Both the position numbers and the translations under genes were made by a program. Below are positions 25,327 to 34,179 of a stretch of DNA of 64,000 bases, piece by piece; within the stretch, counting starts at the first letter, position 1; each line of letters starts with the position of its first letter. The notes beneath the pieces are model-generated. The model made no database searches and had not been told where the DNA came from. It saw only the letters and a list, made by a program, of their open reading frames with translations. Source of the stretch: Haloarchaeobius litoreus (GTDB taxonomy: Archaea; Halobacteriota; Halobacteria; Halobacteriales; Natrialbaceae); contig NZ_JANHJR010000002.1 of NCBI RefSeq assembly GCF_024495425.1, positions 62,001-126,000 on the forward strand, read 5' to 3'.

Positions 25327-26751
25327 GTCGGGCCGGTACTCCCGGCTGATGGACTTCCACTTGCCCGTCGAGAACCGCCAGTAGTTGATGGCGGCGGGGA
25401 CGGTGGTCTCCGCGAGGAACGAGAGGTAGAGCCCGTAGATTCCGAGCGGCGTGGTCGCGCCGAGGTACGCGAGCGGGATGGCGACGCCGAACATCCCGAT
25501 GGCCTGGCTGTAGAACGGCCAGCGGGTGTCGCCGCTGGCGTCGAGCGGGCCGGCGGTTGCGGCCTTGACGCCGCCGGCGATGACGGCGACGCAGGCGGCG
25601 TAGACGAGGCCCCGGGCGACGGGGACGGCGGTGTCACCGGGGTCGCCGACGAACGCGGTGACGATGGGTTCGGCGAAGATGGCGACGATGACGGCGGCGA
25701 CGGCGTAGGTGGCGACGGAGAAGGCGATGATGTCCCGGGCGTAGGACTCGGCTTCGGCCTCGTCGCCCGCGCCGAGCGCCTGCCCGACGAGGCTGCTGGA
25801 GGCGAGCCCGAAGCCCCAGCCTGGCGTGTTCATCAGGCCCCAGATGCGGCGGCTGATGACGTACGCGGCGACGACGGTCGAGCCGAACAGGCCGACGATG
25901 GCGAGCATGGGGAACTTCGCGACGGTCCAGACGAGGTTGCGCCCGACGACGGGGAGGCCGATGCGGACGAGGTCGCGGAGGTCGGCGAGGACCGCGTAGG
26001 AGCCCGTGGGCGAGACCTGCACCGGGAGCGTGCCGAGGAGGGGGAGCCGCCCGGCGGTCAGCGCGACGGCGAACACGCAGGTGATGAGCGCGTTCGAGAG
26101 CACGGTGCCCCACGCCGCGCCCTCGACGCCGAGGTCGAGCCCGAAGATGAGCACCGCGTTGAGGGCGATGTTCGCGGCAGCGCCGCCCGCCCGGAGGACC
26201 ATCGGCGTCCAGGCGTCGTCGAGTCCGATGTAGATGCGGCTGCCGACGAGGTTCAGGCCGGCGAACGGGACGCCGAGGGCGAGTATCTTGAGGTACGCCC
26301 CGCCGAGTTCGACCGGTCGGGCCTCGCTCGACAGCAGGTCGACGAGTTCGTACGGAACCGACCAGAACACAGCGGCGACGGGAACCGTGACGACGACGAC
26401 GAGGAGCGCACTCGCCCGGATGGCGTCGCCGAGTTCGTCGAAGGCCTCCCCGCCGAAGCGCTGGGAGACGAGGGCGATGGTGCCCGCAGCGAACCCCCCG
26501 CCGAGCGAGAAGGCGACGCCCCAGTACGGCGAGGCGAAGCCGACGCCGGCGATGGCCGTGCGCCCGACGGCGACGCCGACCATCGCCACGTCGACGGCGC
26601 TCTTCGACATCCGCGCGAGCCCCGTGACGATGCGCGGCCACGCGAGGTCCGTCGTCCGGCGCACGTGCTCCCGGGAGACCAGGCCGACGCGGGCCAGCGC
26701 GAGCCCGATCCAGAGGATGCAGAACTGGACGGGGTTCGGCGGACGGTACAC
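25306..26751 (-). CDS. MATE-family efflux transporter, second copy
   Basis: A 481-residue MATE protein, only distantly similar to the one at 21.8-23.2 kb. Twelve helices; notable segments are PYWGVAFSLGGGFAAGTIALVSQRFGG, GLDDAWTPMVLRAGGA and GPLDASGDTRWPFYSQ, which place it in the DinF/NorM-like range. Start GTG 26751, preceded by an AT-rich TATA-like patch; the next methionine is ~46 codons in, past the first helix. The C-terminus (EYRPDAPVADD) and stop lie in the 27-bp minisatellite. It is divergent from a bacterio-opsin-activator-like regulator. Confidence 0.88.
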   Translation of the reverse strand: MYRPPNPVQFCILWIGLALARVGLVSREHVRRTTDLAWPRIVTGLARMSKSAVDVAMVGVAVGRTAIAGVGFASPYWGVAFSLGGGFAAGTIALVSQRFGGEAFDELGDAIRASALLVVVVTVPVAAVFWSVPYELVDLLSSEARPVELGGAYLKILALGVPFAGLNLVGSRIYIGLDDAWTPMVLRAGGAAANIALNAVLIFGLDLGVEGAAWGTVLSNALITCVFAVALTAGRLPLLGTLPVQVSPTGSYAVLADLRDLVRIGLPVVGRNLVWTVAKFPMLAIVGLFGSTVVAAYVISRRIWGLMNTPGWGFGLASSSLVGQALGAGDEAEAESYARDIIAFSVATYAVAAVIVAIFAEPIVTAFVGDPGDTAVPVARGLVYAACVAVIAGGVKAATAGPLDASGDTRWPFYSQAIGMFGVAIPLAYLGATTPLGIYGLYLSFLAETTVPAAINYWRFSTGKWKSISREYRPDAPVADD

Positions 26752-26838
26752 ACCGTAGCTATTTCGAACCGAAACAAATGCGTTGCGTCTCGCCGACGGT
26801 CGACGTTCCGTGTTCTGTCCAAGGACACGTACAGAAAG

Positions 26839-26918
26839 TTCAAGTATTGAAGTTCTGATATACTATCGCGGGTTCAGTTCTCCCGCCGGAAACGAACGGG
26901 ACGCCTGCATATTCAGGC
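26839..26918. promoter_or_regulatory. Operator-like inverted repeats between MATE and regulator genes
   Basis: In the 295-bp divergent spacer (26752-27046), TTCAA-GTA-TTGAA is at 26839-26851 and a 16-bp near-palindrome GCCTGCATATTCAGGC (14 of 16 symmetric) at 26903-26918. The surrounding sequence is richer in A/T than average. These are candidate binding sites for the adjacent regulator; otherwise no gene is seen in the spacer. Confidence 0.4.
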
Positions 26919-27046
26919 AACATAGATATGTGGGTATGCCCTCCAGCGAGTAGTAGTGGTCACACCTACGTCATGTCCTCTCGACTACGGAACCGTGGTC
27001 CGACTGCAGCGAGTCGCCACTGTTGACTCTCGCCAGTAACCCGCTA

Positions 27047-27703
27047 ATGTTCGTCCAATTCACTCTCGACTCTCCACTCCTCGACCGAGCCGTCTCTGCC
27101 GTCCCCGACATCAGTCTCGACATCGAGAAGCTCGACTCCTCGCCGACCGTTCCGTTGCGCGTCGTCTTCTGGGCGCGAAGCGAATCGTTCGACGAGTTCG
27201 AAGACGCGCTGGCGCTCGACTCGACCGTCGAGGAGTACACCGTCCTCGCGACCGAGCACTCCAAACGACTCTACAGCGTCGTCGTCCCCGAGCACGTCCC
27301 CTGTGTCGAGCTGTACGCCCGCTCGGTCGACCTCCACGGCGTCGTCATCGGTGCCAGCTGCAACAGCGCCGGCTGGACGATGGAGATGCTGTTCCCCGAC
27401 CGCGATGCGTTCAGTTCGTTCCGGCACGCCTGCGAGGAGGCGGACCTCTCCGTGACCGTCGGGTCCATCCACAGCGGGCAGGTCGACCGGACGACCGCCG
27501 ACGCCGACCTCACGCCACCCCAGCGCGAGATCCTCTCCCGGGCTGTCGAGGTCGGCTACTTCGACATCCCCCGGGAGACGACGCTCCGTGGCCTCGGCGA
27601 CGAGGTCGGCGTCTCCGGCCAGGCCGCATCCGAGCGCCTGCGCCGCGGCATGGAGACCCTCGTCCGCGAGTCGCTCACCGACCACCTCGACCACGAGGAG
27701 TAG
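27047..27703 (+). CDS. HTH-10/bacterio-opsin-activator-type transcriptional regulator
   Basis: A 218-residue regulator. The N-terminal ~150 residues are the Bat-associated sensing region. The C-terminal ~55 residues are the HTH_10 domain: LTPPQREILSRAVEVGYFDIPRETTL and the recognition part GLGDEVGVSGQAASERLRRG. Start: ATG at 27047; an upstream TTG is less likely. The protein is cytoplasmic with no PAS or GAF domain. Its divergent arrangement with a MATE exporter suggests, without proof, that it controls that gene. Confidence 0.9.
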   Translation: MFVQFTLDSPLLDRAVSAVPDISLDIEKLDSSPTVPLRVVFWARSESFDEFEDALALDSTVEEYTVLATEHSKRLYSVVVPEHVPCVELYARSVDLHGVVIGASCNSAGWTMEMLFPDRDAFSSFRHACEEADLSVTVGSIHSGQVDRTTADADLTPPQREILSRAVEVGYFDIPRETTLRGLGDEVGVSGQAASERLRRGMETLVRESLTDHLDHEE

Positions 27704-27983
27704 TCAGTCATCGGCGCGGAGCCCTGACCCCGCCCGCCCCCGAACCAGCTCCCGATGGCCCGCGACGGTCCGCATCCGACCGACGCGGTGACTGGCCGGT
27801 CTGCCCGACGGCGGCGGGGGACTGCTGGGTCTGACGGGGCGGCACGACACCAGCCGGCGGTGCTGCCCCACACCCGAGGACCGTTCCCCCTGCCACATCG
27901 GTGAACCACGAGGCAACACCGTCGACCGCGTGTCGACGCCGCGAACCGCAAGACAGGTGTCGTCGCCGCTCCATGCTCTTTTC

Positions 27984-28319
27984 GTGCGCCGAATCGACGA
28001 CCGCCACGTCTTCGGCGTCGCCGTCGACGCCGAGACGCGCTGTGCCCACTACGACGCCGAGTACGACGTGCTGGCGCTCCGGTTCGGCTGCTGCGGACGC
28101 TTCTTCCCGTGCTTCGAGTGCCACGACGCCGTCGCCGACCACGCCCGCGAGCCGTGGCCTCGTGACCGGTTCGACGAGGTGGCGGCGCTCTGTGGGCGAT
28201 GCGGTGCGGGCCTGACCGCGAGCGAGTCCCTCGATGCACCCGAGACGTGTCCGGCCTGCGGTGGCGCGTTCAACCCCGGCTGTGCGGCCCACCACGGCCT
28301 GTACTTCGAGGGGGAGTAG
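27984..28319 (+). CDS. CHY-type zinc-finger protein
   Basis: Contains the CHY motif in RCAHYDAEYDV, FGCCGRFFPCFECHD, then CGRCG and CPACGGAFNPGCAAHH: around ten Cys and several His placed to bind structural zincs. About 111 residues from the GTG at 27984, which puts the usual ~10 residues before the motif; an earlier GTG (27930) in frame gives 129. Bacterial and archaeal CHY proteins have no settled function. The 280-bp spacer before it shows nothing else convincing. Confidence 0.78.
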   Translation: MRRIDDRHVFGVAVDAETRCAHYDAEYDVLALRFGCCGRFFPCFECHDAVADHAREPWPRDRFDEVAALCGRCGAGLTASESLDAPETCPACGGAFNPGCAAHHGLYFEGE

Positions 28320-28417
28320 TCTCACGCCGCCGGGAGTCGTCTCGCGCCAGCGGCGAGCACGGACCAAAAAGGTTGTAGCGACGTGGCCGCAACCCTCGCC
28401 GCAACGACCGACCCGCA

Positions 28418-29221
28418 ATGTCCACACGAACCCACGTCCTCGTCCCGCTCGCGCTCGCCCTCCTCGTCGCCCTCGCCGGCTGTACCGCCATCGGCGGCAG
28501 CGGCGACCAGGACAGCGACGGCCTCGGTGAGGGACAGGAGATCAGAGGCGAGGTCGCCAACGAGATGGCGTCCGTCGACTCCTACAACTTCTCGATGGTG
28601 ACGACCGTCGGGTTCGGGGACAACGAACAGGTGACCGAGTCCAACGGCACCGTCGACGTCGCCGCCCAGCGGATGGTCTCCGAGAGCATCACGACGATCA
28701 GGACGAACTCCTCGCGGACCCGGCAGGGCTCCACCGCCTACGTCTTCGGCGACCAGCAGTGTCTCGACCTCGACGGCGACTGGGAGCAGTCCACGGTCGA
28801 CCGCAGCCCGTGGCGCTCGGCCACGAACGTCAGCGTCCTCACCGAACTGCTCAACAGCTCCACGGCGAGCCTCTACAACGACACGTACAACGGCCAGGAC
28901 GTCCACGTCATCGTCGTCGAGCCGACGGACGAAGCGGTCCAGACCCTGCTCGCCGACACGAACACCTCCGTCGAGTTCAACGACGTGACCTACACGCAGT
29001 ACGTCGACACCGAGTCCAAGCGGCTCCTCCGCTCGGACATGAACGCGACCTACTTCACCAGCGGTCGGGAGGTCGACCTCAGCGTCTCGATGCGCTTCTC
29101 GGACTTCAACACGAGCCACCCCATCGAGCTGCCGCGGGCCGCCGTCGGCTCCAGCGGCAACGGGCCGTGTGCGGGGATGGCGAACACGTCCAACAGCTCC
29201 GACGCGAGCGTCGTGCGGTAG
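28418..29221 (+). CDS. Secreted lipoprotein, 267 aa, unknown function
   Basis: A lipobox signal peptide (VLVPLALALLVALAGC, lipid on C22) with a short acidic linker, then a ~230-residue extracellular domain. That domain is rich in N-X-S/T sequons (for example NFSM, NSSR, NVSV, NSST, NDTY), so heavy N-glycosylation is expected. It has the look of LolA-like/DUF6612-type lipoproteins (repeated long beta strands), but I cannot confirm the family. Monocistronic, just ahead of the convergent dUTPase-family gene. Confidence 0.75.
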   Translation: MSTRTHVLVPLALALLVALAGCTAIGGSGDQDSDGLGEGQEIRGEVANEMASVDSYNFSMVTTVGFGDNEQVTESNGTVDVAAQRMVSESITTIRTNSSRTRQGSTAYVFGDQQCLDLDGDWEQSTVDRSPWRSATNVSVLTELLNSSTASLYNDTYNGQDVHVIVVEPTDEAVQTLLADTNTSVEFNDVTYTQYVDTESKRLLRSDMNATYFTSGREVDLSVSMRFSDFNTSHPIELPRAAVGSSGNGPCAGMANTSNSSDASVVR

Positions 29222-29235
29222 CCACACCCGTCGCG

Positions 29236-29715
29236 CTACAGGTTCTCGCCCTGATAGCTGCCGTCGTACTCCTCGACGTGTTCTGCCTCGGCGAGCACCA
29301 GCTGGGCGATGCGTGCGCCCTCGGCTATCTCGACGTCGTGGTGGACCTGCAGCAGTCCCTCGCCACGGCCCTCGTAGCCGGCGTCCCAGACCGCCGTGTT
29401 CAGCATGCAGGAGTTGCGCATCAGCGACGAGCGCGGGTAGACGAAGCCGACGTGGCCCGACGGGATGGCGATGCGCTCGCCGTAGCGGGCGACGTAGGTC
29501 CCGGCCTCGAGGTAGTACGTCGGCGTGCCCTCGTCGGTGTACTGCTCGGATTCGAGCTCCTGCCGGTCCCCGATCTCCTTGCCCTCGCGCCGGATGCGAC
29601 CCGGCTCCCGCTGCTCGAACACGGCCTCGACGGTGAGGTCGACGCCGTTCGGCTGGACCTGGTCGTCGGCCGTCGGCGACACGTGCTCCGCGACGAACTG
29701 CCCGGAACGGTACAT
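29236..29715 (-). CDS. dut: dUTPase / dCTP deaminase family nucleotidohydrolase
   Basis: A 159-residue protein of the trimeric dUTPase fold, typical of the haloarchaeal enzyme annotated as dUTP diphosphatase. Motif 1 reads VYPRSSLMRNSC (Arg-Ser-Ser phosphate loop), motif 3 reads TAVWDAGYEGRGEG (uracil pocket and base), and the end has RIAQLVLAEAE. It hydrolyses dUTP to dUMP and PPi, keeping uracil out of DNA; the related dCTP deaminases share this layout, so a bifunctional enzyme is possible. Start: ATG at 29715. The gene converges on the lipoprotein gene with a 14-bp spacer. Confidence 0.88.
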   Translation of the reverse strand: MYRSGQFVAEHVSPTADDQVQPNGVDLTVEAVFEQREPGRIRREGKEIGDRQELESEQYTDEGTPTYYLEAGTYVARYGERIAIPSGHVGFVYPRSSLMRNSCMLNTAVWDAGYEGRGEGLLQVHHDVEIAEGARIAQLVLAEAEHVEEYDGSYQGENL

Positions 29716-29767
29716 ACGCGAGCGTCCGAGCGGAGTCGAATGTAGCTTGCGAGTTTGTCGCGGGTCG

Positions 29768-30046
29768 TCACAGCCGCTCCCGGAGCCGGGGGAAGTGCTT
29801 GTAGAGCCAGCCGTGGGCGACGGCTGCGAGCGTGACGAACCCGATGCCGACGAGCGTCGGGACCGTCACGCCGCGGCTCACGGTGCGCATCTGTCCGTCC
29901 GGGGCGGTGGTGTCCTGTACCAGTGCGGCGTCGCCGAACAGGAGCGGGAGGACGAACAGCCCGTACACCACGGTGGCGAGGAGGAGCGAGACCGCGAGCC
30001 CCGTCAGATACCACGTGACCGAGACGCCCGTCGTGCTGTCGGCCAT
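29768..30046 (-). CDS. Small membrane protein, 92 aa
   Basis: Not recognised. Two or three hydrophobic helices (VTWYLTGLAVSLLLATVVYGLFVLP and VPTLVGIGFVTLAAVAHGW) flank a polar loop; the C-terminus is basic (YKHFPRLRERL), consistent with an inside location. The ATG at 30046 is supported by a TATA-like GATTTAAC ~30 bp upstream. It sits 52 bp downstream of where the dUTPase gene begins, on the same strand, so the two may form a transcription unit. Confidence 0.65.
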   Translation of the reverse strand: MADSTTGVSVTWYLTGLAVSLLLATVVYGLFVLPLLFGDAALVQDTTAPDGQMRTVSRGVTVPTLVGIGFVTLAAVAHGWLYKHFPRLRERL

Positions 30047-30205
30047 CCATTCAGTGCTCTGGTGAGACTGGGTTAAATCTGACGCCGGTCCCCACCGGCC
30101 ACGGAGGGCCCCGTCTCGGAGACGACCGTCCCCCGCCGGCAAAGATTGCGCGAATCGACAGCCACGGCCCCGAAAACCGCACGGTCGTCCATCCAAAACA
30201 CGCGG

Positions 30206-30214
30206 GATTTATGG
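30206..30214 (+). promoter_or_regulatory. TATA-like box of aconitase
   Basis: GATTTATGG centred about 32 bp before the ATG at 30242, leaving a leader of only a few bases. Confidence 0.5.
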
Positions 30215-30241
30215 TCGCGGACGGCCGAACTTCACCTTGCT

Positions 30242-32215
30242 ATGGGACAAACGCTTACAGAGAAGATTCTCGATGACCACCTCGTCGAGGGGGAACTCGA
30301 AACAGGCGAGGAGATCGGTATCGAGATCGATCAGGTCCTCACCCAGGACACGACGGGAACGATGGTCTGGCTGCAGTTCGAGGCGATGGGTCTGGACGAG
30401 GTCCAGACGGAGATCGCCGCACAGTACTGCGACCACCAGACCTACCAGTTCGACTTCAAGAACACTGACGACCACCGCTTCCTGCGGTCGGCCGCCGGCA
30501 CCTACGGGGCACACTTCTCTCGCCCCGGCAACGGTATCTGCCACAACGTCCACAAGGAGAACTTCGCCGCGCCCGGCAAGACGATGCTCGGGTCGGACTC
30601 GCACACGCCGACGCCAGGCGGGCTCGGCGAGCTCGCCATCGGCGCGGGTGGTATCGACGTCACCGTCGCGATGGGCGGTGCGCCGTACTACATCGAGATG
30701 CCCGAGGTCGTCAACGTACGCCTCGAGGGCGAGCTCCCCGAGTGGGCCACCGCGAAGGACGTCATCCTCGAGATGCTCCGCCGTCTCTCCGTGAAAGGCG
30801 GCGTCGGCAAGGTGCTCGAGTACACCGGCCCGGGAGCCGAGACCCTCTCCGTGCCCGAGCGGACCACCATCACCAACATGGGTACCGAGCTCGGCGCGAC
30901 CTCCTCCATCTTCCCGACCGACGAGAAGACGAGGGACTACCTCGCCCGCCAGGGCCGCGAGGACGACTTCGTCGAGGTCGGCCCCGACGAGGACGCCGAG
31001 TACGCCGACGAGATCGTCGTCGACCTCTCCGACCTCGAACCCCTCATCGCCGAGCCGTCCATGCCCGACAACGTCGTCCCCGTCCGCGAGGTCGAGGGCG
31101 TCGAGGTCAGCCAGGTCATGATCGGCTCCTGTACGAACGGCGGCTACGAGGACATCCTCCCGGCCGCGAAGATGGTCGAGGGCCGCGAGATCAACAAGAA
31201 GACCGAGATGATCGTCGCGCCCGGCAGCAAGCAGGCCTCCGAGATGCTCGCTCGCGACGGCTGGGTCGCCGAGATGATGGCCGCTGGCGTCAACTTCTCC
31301 GAGGCGACGTGTGGTGCCTGTATCGGCATCGGCCACGTCCCCGCCAGCGACTCCGTCTCGCTGCGCACCTTCAACCGCAACTTCGAGGGCCGCTCCGGTA
31401 TCGACGACGACTCCGTCTACCTCTGCTCCCCGGAGGTCGCCGCCGCAGCCGCGCTCAAGGGCGAGATCATCGACCCGCGCGACCTCGCCGACGAGCTCGG
31501 CGACCTCGAGGACCCCGGCTTCGAGCTCCCCGACGAGTACGACGGCTCCAAGGCCGACCTCATCGCACCCGACGAGGCTGTCGACGACGAGCTCGTCAAG
31601 GGCCCGAACATCAAGGACGTCCCGCTGAAGGACGAGCTCGACGCCGAGCTCTCCGGTGAGAACCTCCTCAAGATGGAGGACAACATCACGACCGACCACA
31701 TCACGCCCGCGAACGCGGACGCCCTGATGTACCGGTCGAACATCCCGGAGTACGCGAAGTTCACCCTGACCCGGATCGACGAGACGTTCCCCGAGCGCGC
31801 CGAGGCCGCCGACGGTGGCGTCCTCGTCGCCGGCGAGAACTACGGCCAGGGTTCCTCGCGTGAGCACGCCGCGATGTGTCCGATGTACCTCGGCATCGAC
31901 GCCGTCTTCGCACAGAGCTTCGCCCGCATCCACAAGGCGAACCTGTTCAACTTCGGCATCGTCCCGTTCATCATCGACGAGGACACCTACGCGAAGATCG
32001 ACCAGGGCGACGAGCTCACGGTCGTCGACGACATCCGTGGCGGCGTCGAGTCCGGCGAGGAGGAGTTCACGGTCAGCGTGAACGGCGACTGGGAGTTCAC
32101 CGCGACGCTCGACGCCTCCGAGCGCGAGCGCGACATGCTCGCGGTCGGCGGCAAGCTCCCGTGGACGAAGCAGCGCGCGCAGGACGGCTCCGGCGCAGCT
32201 CCCGCGGACGACTGA
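30242..32215 (+). CDS. acn: Aconitate hydratase
   Basis: A 657-residue monomeric aconitase interconverting citrate and isocitrate in the TCA cycle. The 4Fe-4S ligands are C297 (GSCTNG) and C357/C360 (CGACIG). Other family marks are the SDSHTPTPGGLG substrate segment and, in the swivel domain, GENYGQGSSREHAA. It is close to the shorter aconitase type seen in haloarchaea and some bacteria rather than the ~890-residue AcnA. The ATG at 30242 is chosen over upstream in-frame methionine-free sequence; the frame is open ~32 codons before it. Monocistronic. Confidence 0.96.
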   Translation: MGQTLTEKILDDHLVEGELETGEEIGIEIDQVLTQDTTGTMVWLQFEAMGLDEVQTEIAAQYCDHQTYQFDFKNTDDHRFLRSAAGTYGAHFSRPGNGICHNVHKENFAAPGKTMLGSDSHTPTPGGLGELAIGAGGIDVTVAMGGAPYYIEMPEVVNVRLEGELPEWATAKDVILEMLRRLSVKGGVGKVLEYTGPGAETLSVPERTTITNMGTELGATSSIFPTDEKTRDYLARQGREDDFVEVGPDEDAEYADEIVVDLSDLEPLIAEPSMPDNVVPVREVEGVEVSQVMIGSCTNGGYEDILPAAKMVEGREINKKTEMIVAPGSKQASEMLARDGWVAEMMAAGVNFSEATCGACIGIGHVPASDSVSLRTFNRNFEGRSGIDDDSVYLCSPEVAAAAALKGEIIDPRDLADELGDLEDPGFELPDEYDGSKADLIAPDEAVDDELVKGPNIKDVPLKDELDAELSGENLLKMEDNITTDHITPANADALMYRSNIPEYAKFTLTRIDETFPERAEAADGGVLVAGENYGQGSSREHAAMCPMYLGIDAVFAQSFARIHKANLFNFGIVPFIIDEDTYAKIDQGDELTVVDDIRGGVESGEEEFTVSVNGDWEFTATLDASERERDMLAVGGKLPWTKQRAQDGSGAAPADD

Positions 32216-32290
32216 GCTCGCACTCGCGACTGCAGCACCGACCTCGTTCTTTCGACGCGCTCAACACGGGGGAGTGACAACGCGGACCCG

Positions 32291-32779
32291 ATGGACTCCC
32301 TGAAGCACGGGCTGGCAGGGCTGCTGCTCGCGATTCCGGCCGCCGTCGCCTGGATGTCGGGGGCGGCGTTCGTCTTCCCGAGCCTCGGGCCGACGGCGTT
32401 CGTCCTCACCGGCGGCGACGACCCCGGCCCGCGGCGCGTCGTCGGTGGCCACGTCGTCGGTGCGGTGGCGGGGCTGCTCGCCCACCGGGCCGTCGCCGCG
32501 GGCATCGTCGTCCAGACCGAGGCCGCTCCGTTCGCGCCCGCACAGGCCCGCATCGCCATCGCGGGCGTGCTCGCCGTCGCCGCGACGGCGGTCGGGATGC
32601 GCGCGACCGGGACGGTCCACCCGCCGGCGTGTGCGACCACGCTCATCGTCTCGCTCGGCCTGCTCGCGAGCGTCCTCGACGTGGCCGTCATCGTCCTCGG
32701 CGTCTGTCTCCTGTACACAACGTTCCGGGCGGGCACCCACGTGATTGATAATCGCGCCGGCCGTACTCCCCGGTCGTGA
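32291..32779 (+). CDS. HPP-family membrane protein
   Basis: A 162-residue protein with four to five hydrophobic helices. It carries the HPP-domain marks FPSLGPTAFVL in helix 1-2 and the name-giving HPPACATTLIVSLG in the last part. HPP proteins are membrane proteins of unsettled function; a nitrite-transport role was shown for a plant/cyanobacterial member, which does not transfer automatically. Its TGA overlaps the GTG of the next gene by four bases, so the two are translationally coupled. Confidence 0.85.
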   Translation: MDSLKHGLAGLLLAIPAAVAWMSGAAFVFPSLGPTAFVLTGGDDPGPRRVVGGHVVGAVAGLLAHRAVAAGIVVQTEAAPFAPAQARIAIAGVLAVAATAVGMRATGTVHPPACATTLIVSLGLLASVLDVAVIVLGVCLLYTTFRAGTHVIDNRAGRTPRS

Positions 32780-33249
32780 CGACCGTCACACGGGACGCGG
32801 CCGACGACGACCTCCACATCCGGCAGGCCGAGCACGCGGACCTGCTCGCCGTCTTCCGCATCGAGAAGGCCGTCTTCCCGCAGCCGTGGCCGTTCGACGC
32901 CTTCCAGCGGTTCCTCGACGAGCCGGGCTTCCTCGTCGCCACGGAGGACGGGAAGGTCACTGGCTACGTCGTCGCCGACACCATCCCGAACCACGGCCGC
33001 GCGCTCGGCCACGTCAAGGACCTCGCGGTCCACGAGACCCGTCGCGGGGAGGGCATCGGCCGCCGGCTGCTCGCCCGCGCGCTCGCCACCCTCGCGACCC
33101 GGGACGCCAGCTCCGTCAAACTGGAGGTCCGCGTCGGCAACGAGCCCGCGCGCTCGCTCTACGAGGACTTCGGCTTCGAGGCGCTCCGGCGGGTGCCCCG
33201 GTACTACGACGACGGCGAGGACGCACTCGTGATGGTCCGGGACCTCTGA
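32776..33249 (+). CDS. rimI: GNAT N-acetyltransferase, RimI-type (N-terminal protein acetylation)
   Basis: A 157-residue GNAT protein: a first strand HIRQAEHADLLAVFRIEKAVF, the acetyl-CoA-binding motif A VHETRRGEGIGRRLLARAL, and RVGNEPARSLYEDFGFE as motif B. The archaeal RimI homologues acetylate protein N-termini (Ard1-like), which is well described in this domain of life. GTG 32776 overlaps the HPP stop. The ~157-residue length fits. The HPP-rimI pairing has no obvious functional logic beyond coupling. Confidence 0.88.
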   Translation: MTTVTRDAADDDLHIRQAEHADLLAVFRIEKAVFPQPWPFDAFQRFLDEPGFLVATEDGKVTGYVVADTIPNHGRALGHVKDLAVHETRRGEGIGRRLLARALATLATRDASSVKLEVRVGNEPARSLYEDFGFEALRRVPRYYDDGEDALVMVRDL

Positions 33250-33290
33250 GAAGCGCAAAGGGCTTTCCTCCAGACCACCTGCCCACGCAC

Positions 33291-33704
33291 ATGGGATACG
33301 AGTGTCCGATCTGTTCGGTGCCGCACGCGGACGCCGAGCACCTGGCGAACCATCTCGCGTTCACCGCGATGCTCCACGGCGACGAGCACGAGGACTGGCT
33401 CGCGGAGCACGCGCCCGAGTGGGAGTCCGCGAACCCGGAGGCGCTCGGACCGGTCGTCGCCGAGGCGGTTCCGGAGACGGAGTTCGACCAGGTGTTCGAG
33501 GACACGACCGACGGACACGACCACACCAGCTACGAGGACGCCGTCGCCGAGGGTGTCCGCGGCGGCAACCAGTCCCCGGCCACTGGCGAACACGAGGCGG
33601 TGCTGCAGGAGGCCCGCGAGCTGACGCGGCAGATGCACGCGGACAGCGAGACGGACCCGGAACACGAGGAGACGGACGAGGCGTCCGACACCGAAAGCGA
33701 GTAA
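33291..33704 (+). CDS. DUF5810-like haloarchaeal zinc-binding protein
   Basis: A 137-residue protein that starts with a single C2H2-like zinc site (MGYECPICSVPHADAEHLANHL), then an alpha-helical HGDEHEDWLAEHAPEW segment and a very acidic C-terminal half (TDPEHEETDEASDTESE at the end). I associate this with DUF5810, which in haloarchaea is regularly followed by a DUF5809 gene, as here. No function is known. It follows rimI by 41 bp. Confidence 0.72.
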   Translation: MGYECPICSVPHADAEHLANHLAFTAMLHGDEHEDWLAEHAPEWESANPEALGPVVAEAVPETEFDQVFEDTTDGHDHTSYEDAVAEGVRGGNQSPATGEHEAVLQEARELTRQMHADSETDPEHEETDEASDTESE

Positions 33705-33728
33705 CCGTTCCCGTTCTGCAGTTCAGCT

Positions 33729-34142
33729 ATGCACACCGTCGGAGAGATACGTCCCGAGACCGAGGCGGCCGCCCGCGAGGTGTTCGAGGGCGTCGGGCCG
33801 ACCGCACAGCTCGTCGTCAAGGAGGTCGCGAAGTCGATGCGCTTCGACCGCGAGGAGTACAGCGAGCGCGTGGACGCGGACGTCGTCGAGACCGCCCGCG
33901 ACGTGCTCTTCGCGGCCGAGCTCGCGGTCCACGTCGGCACTCGCGAGGAGTACGAGGAATGGGCCGACGACTTCGACGGCGAGGTCCACGAGACGGGGAG
34001 CGAGCAGGTTCCCAACGTCGCCTGGCACGTGGCACCCTTTGCCGACGAGGCGGTCGCCGCCACGTTCGCCGACGAGGAGGACGCAGCCGTCGACACGCTT
34101 CGCCGGCAGGCGCTCGGACGCATCTATCGCGAGCGCCTGTGA
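33729..34142 (+). CDS. DUF5809-like haloarchaeal protein
   Basis: A 137-residue soluble acidic protein with no predicted membrane span. Typical segments are GPTAQLVVKEVAKSMRFDREEY, ADVVETARDVLFAAELAVHVG and DTLRRQALGRIYRERL. The family is confined to haloarchaea as far as I know and has no assigned activity. It starts 24 bp after the DUF5810-like gene; the pair is probably an operon, and the conserved pairing suggests a common job. Confidence 0.72.
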   Translation: MHTVGEIRPETEAAAREVFEGVGPTAQLVVKEVAKSMRFDREEYSERVDADVVETARDVLFAAELAVHVGTREEYEEWADDFDGEVHETGSEQVPNVAWHVAPFADEAVAATFADEEDAAVDTLRRQALGRIYRERL

Positions 34143-34179
34143 CGAAACCCCCTTACTCGTCCCGTCCTAACCGCCGCGT

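Noticed and set aside
27556-28427. Minus-strand frames (227-239 codons) opposite the regulator and CHY genes
   Set aside because: Composition is Arg/Ser/Pro-rich, and the plus-strand CHY and HTH-10 genes have clear motifs.
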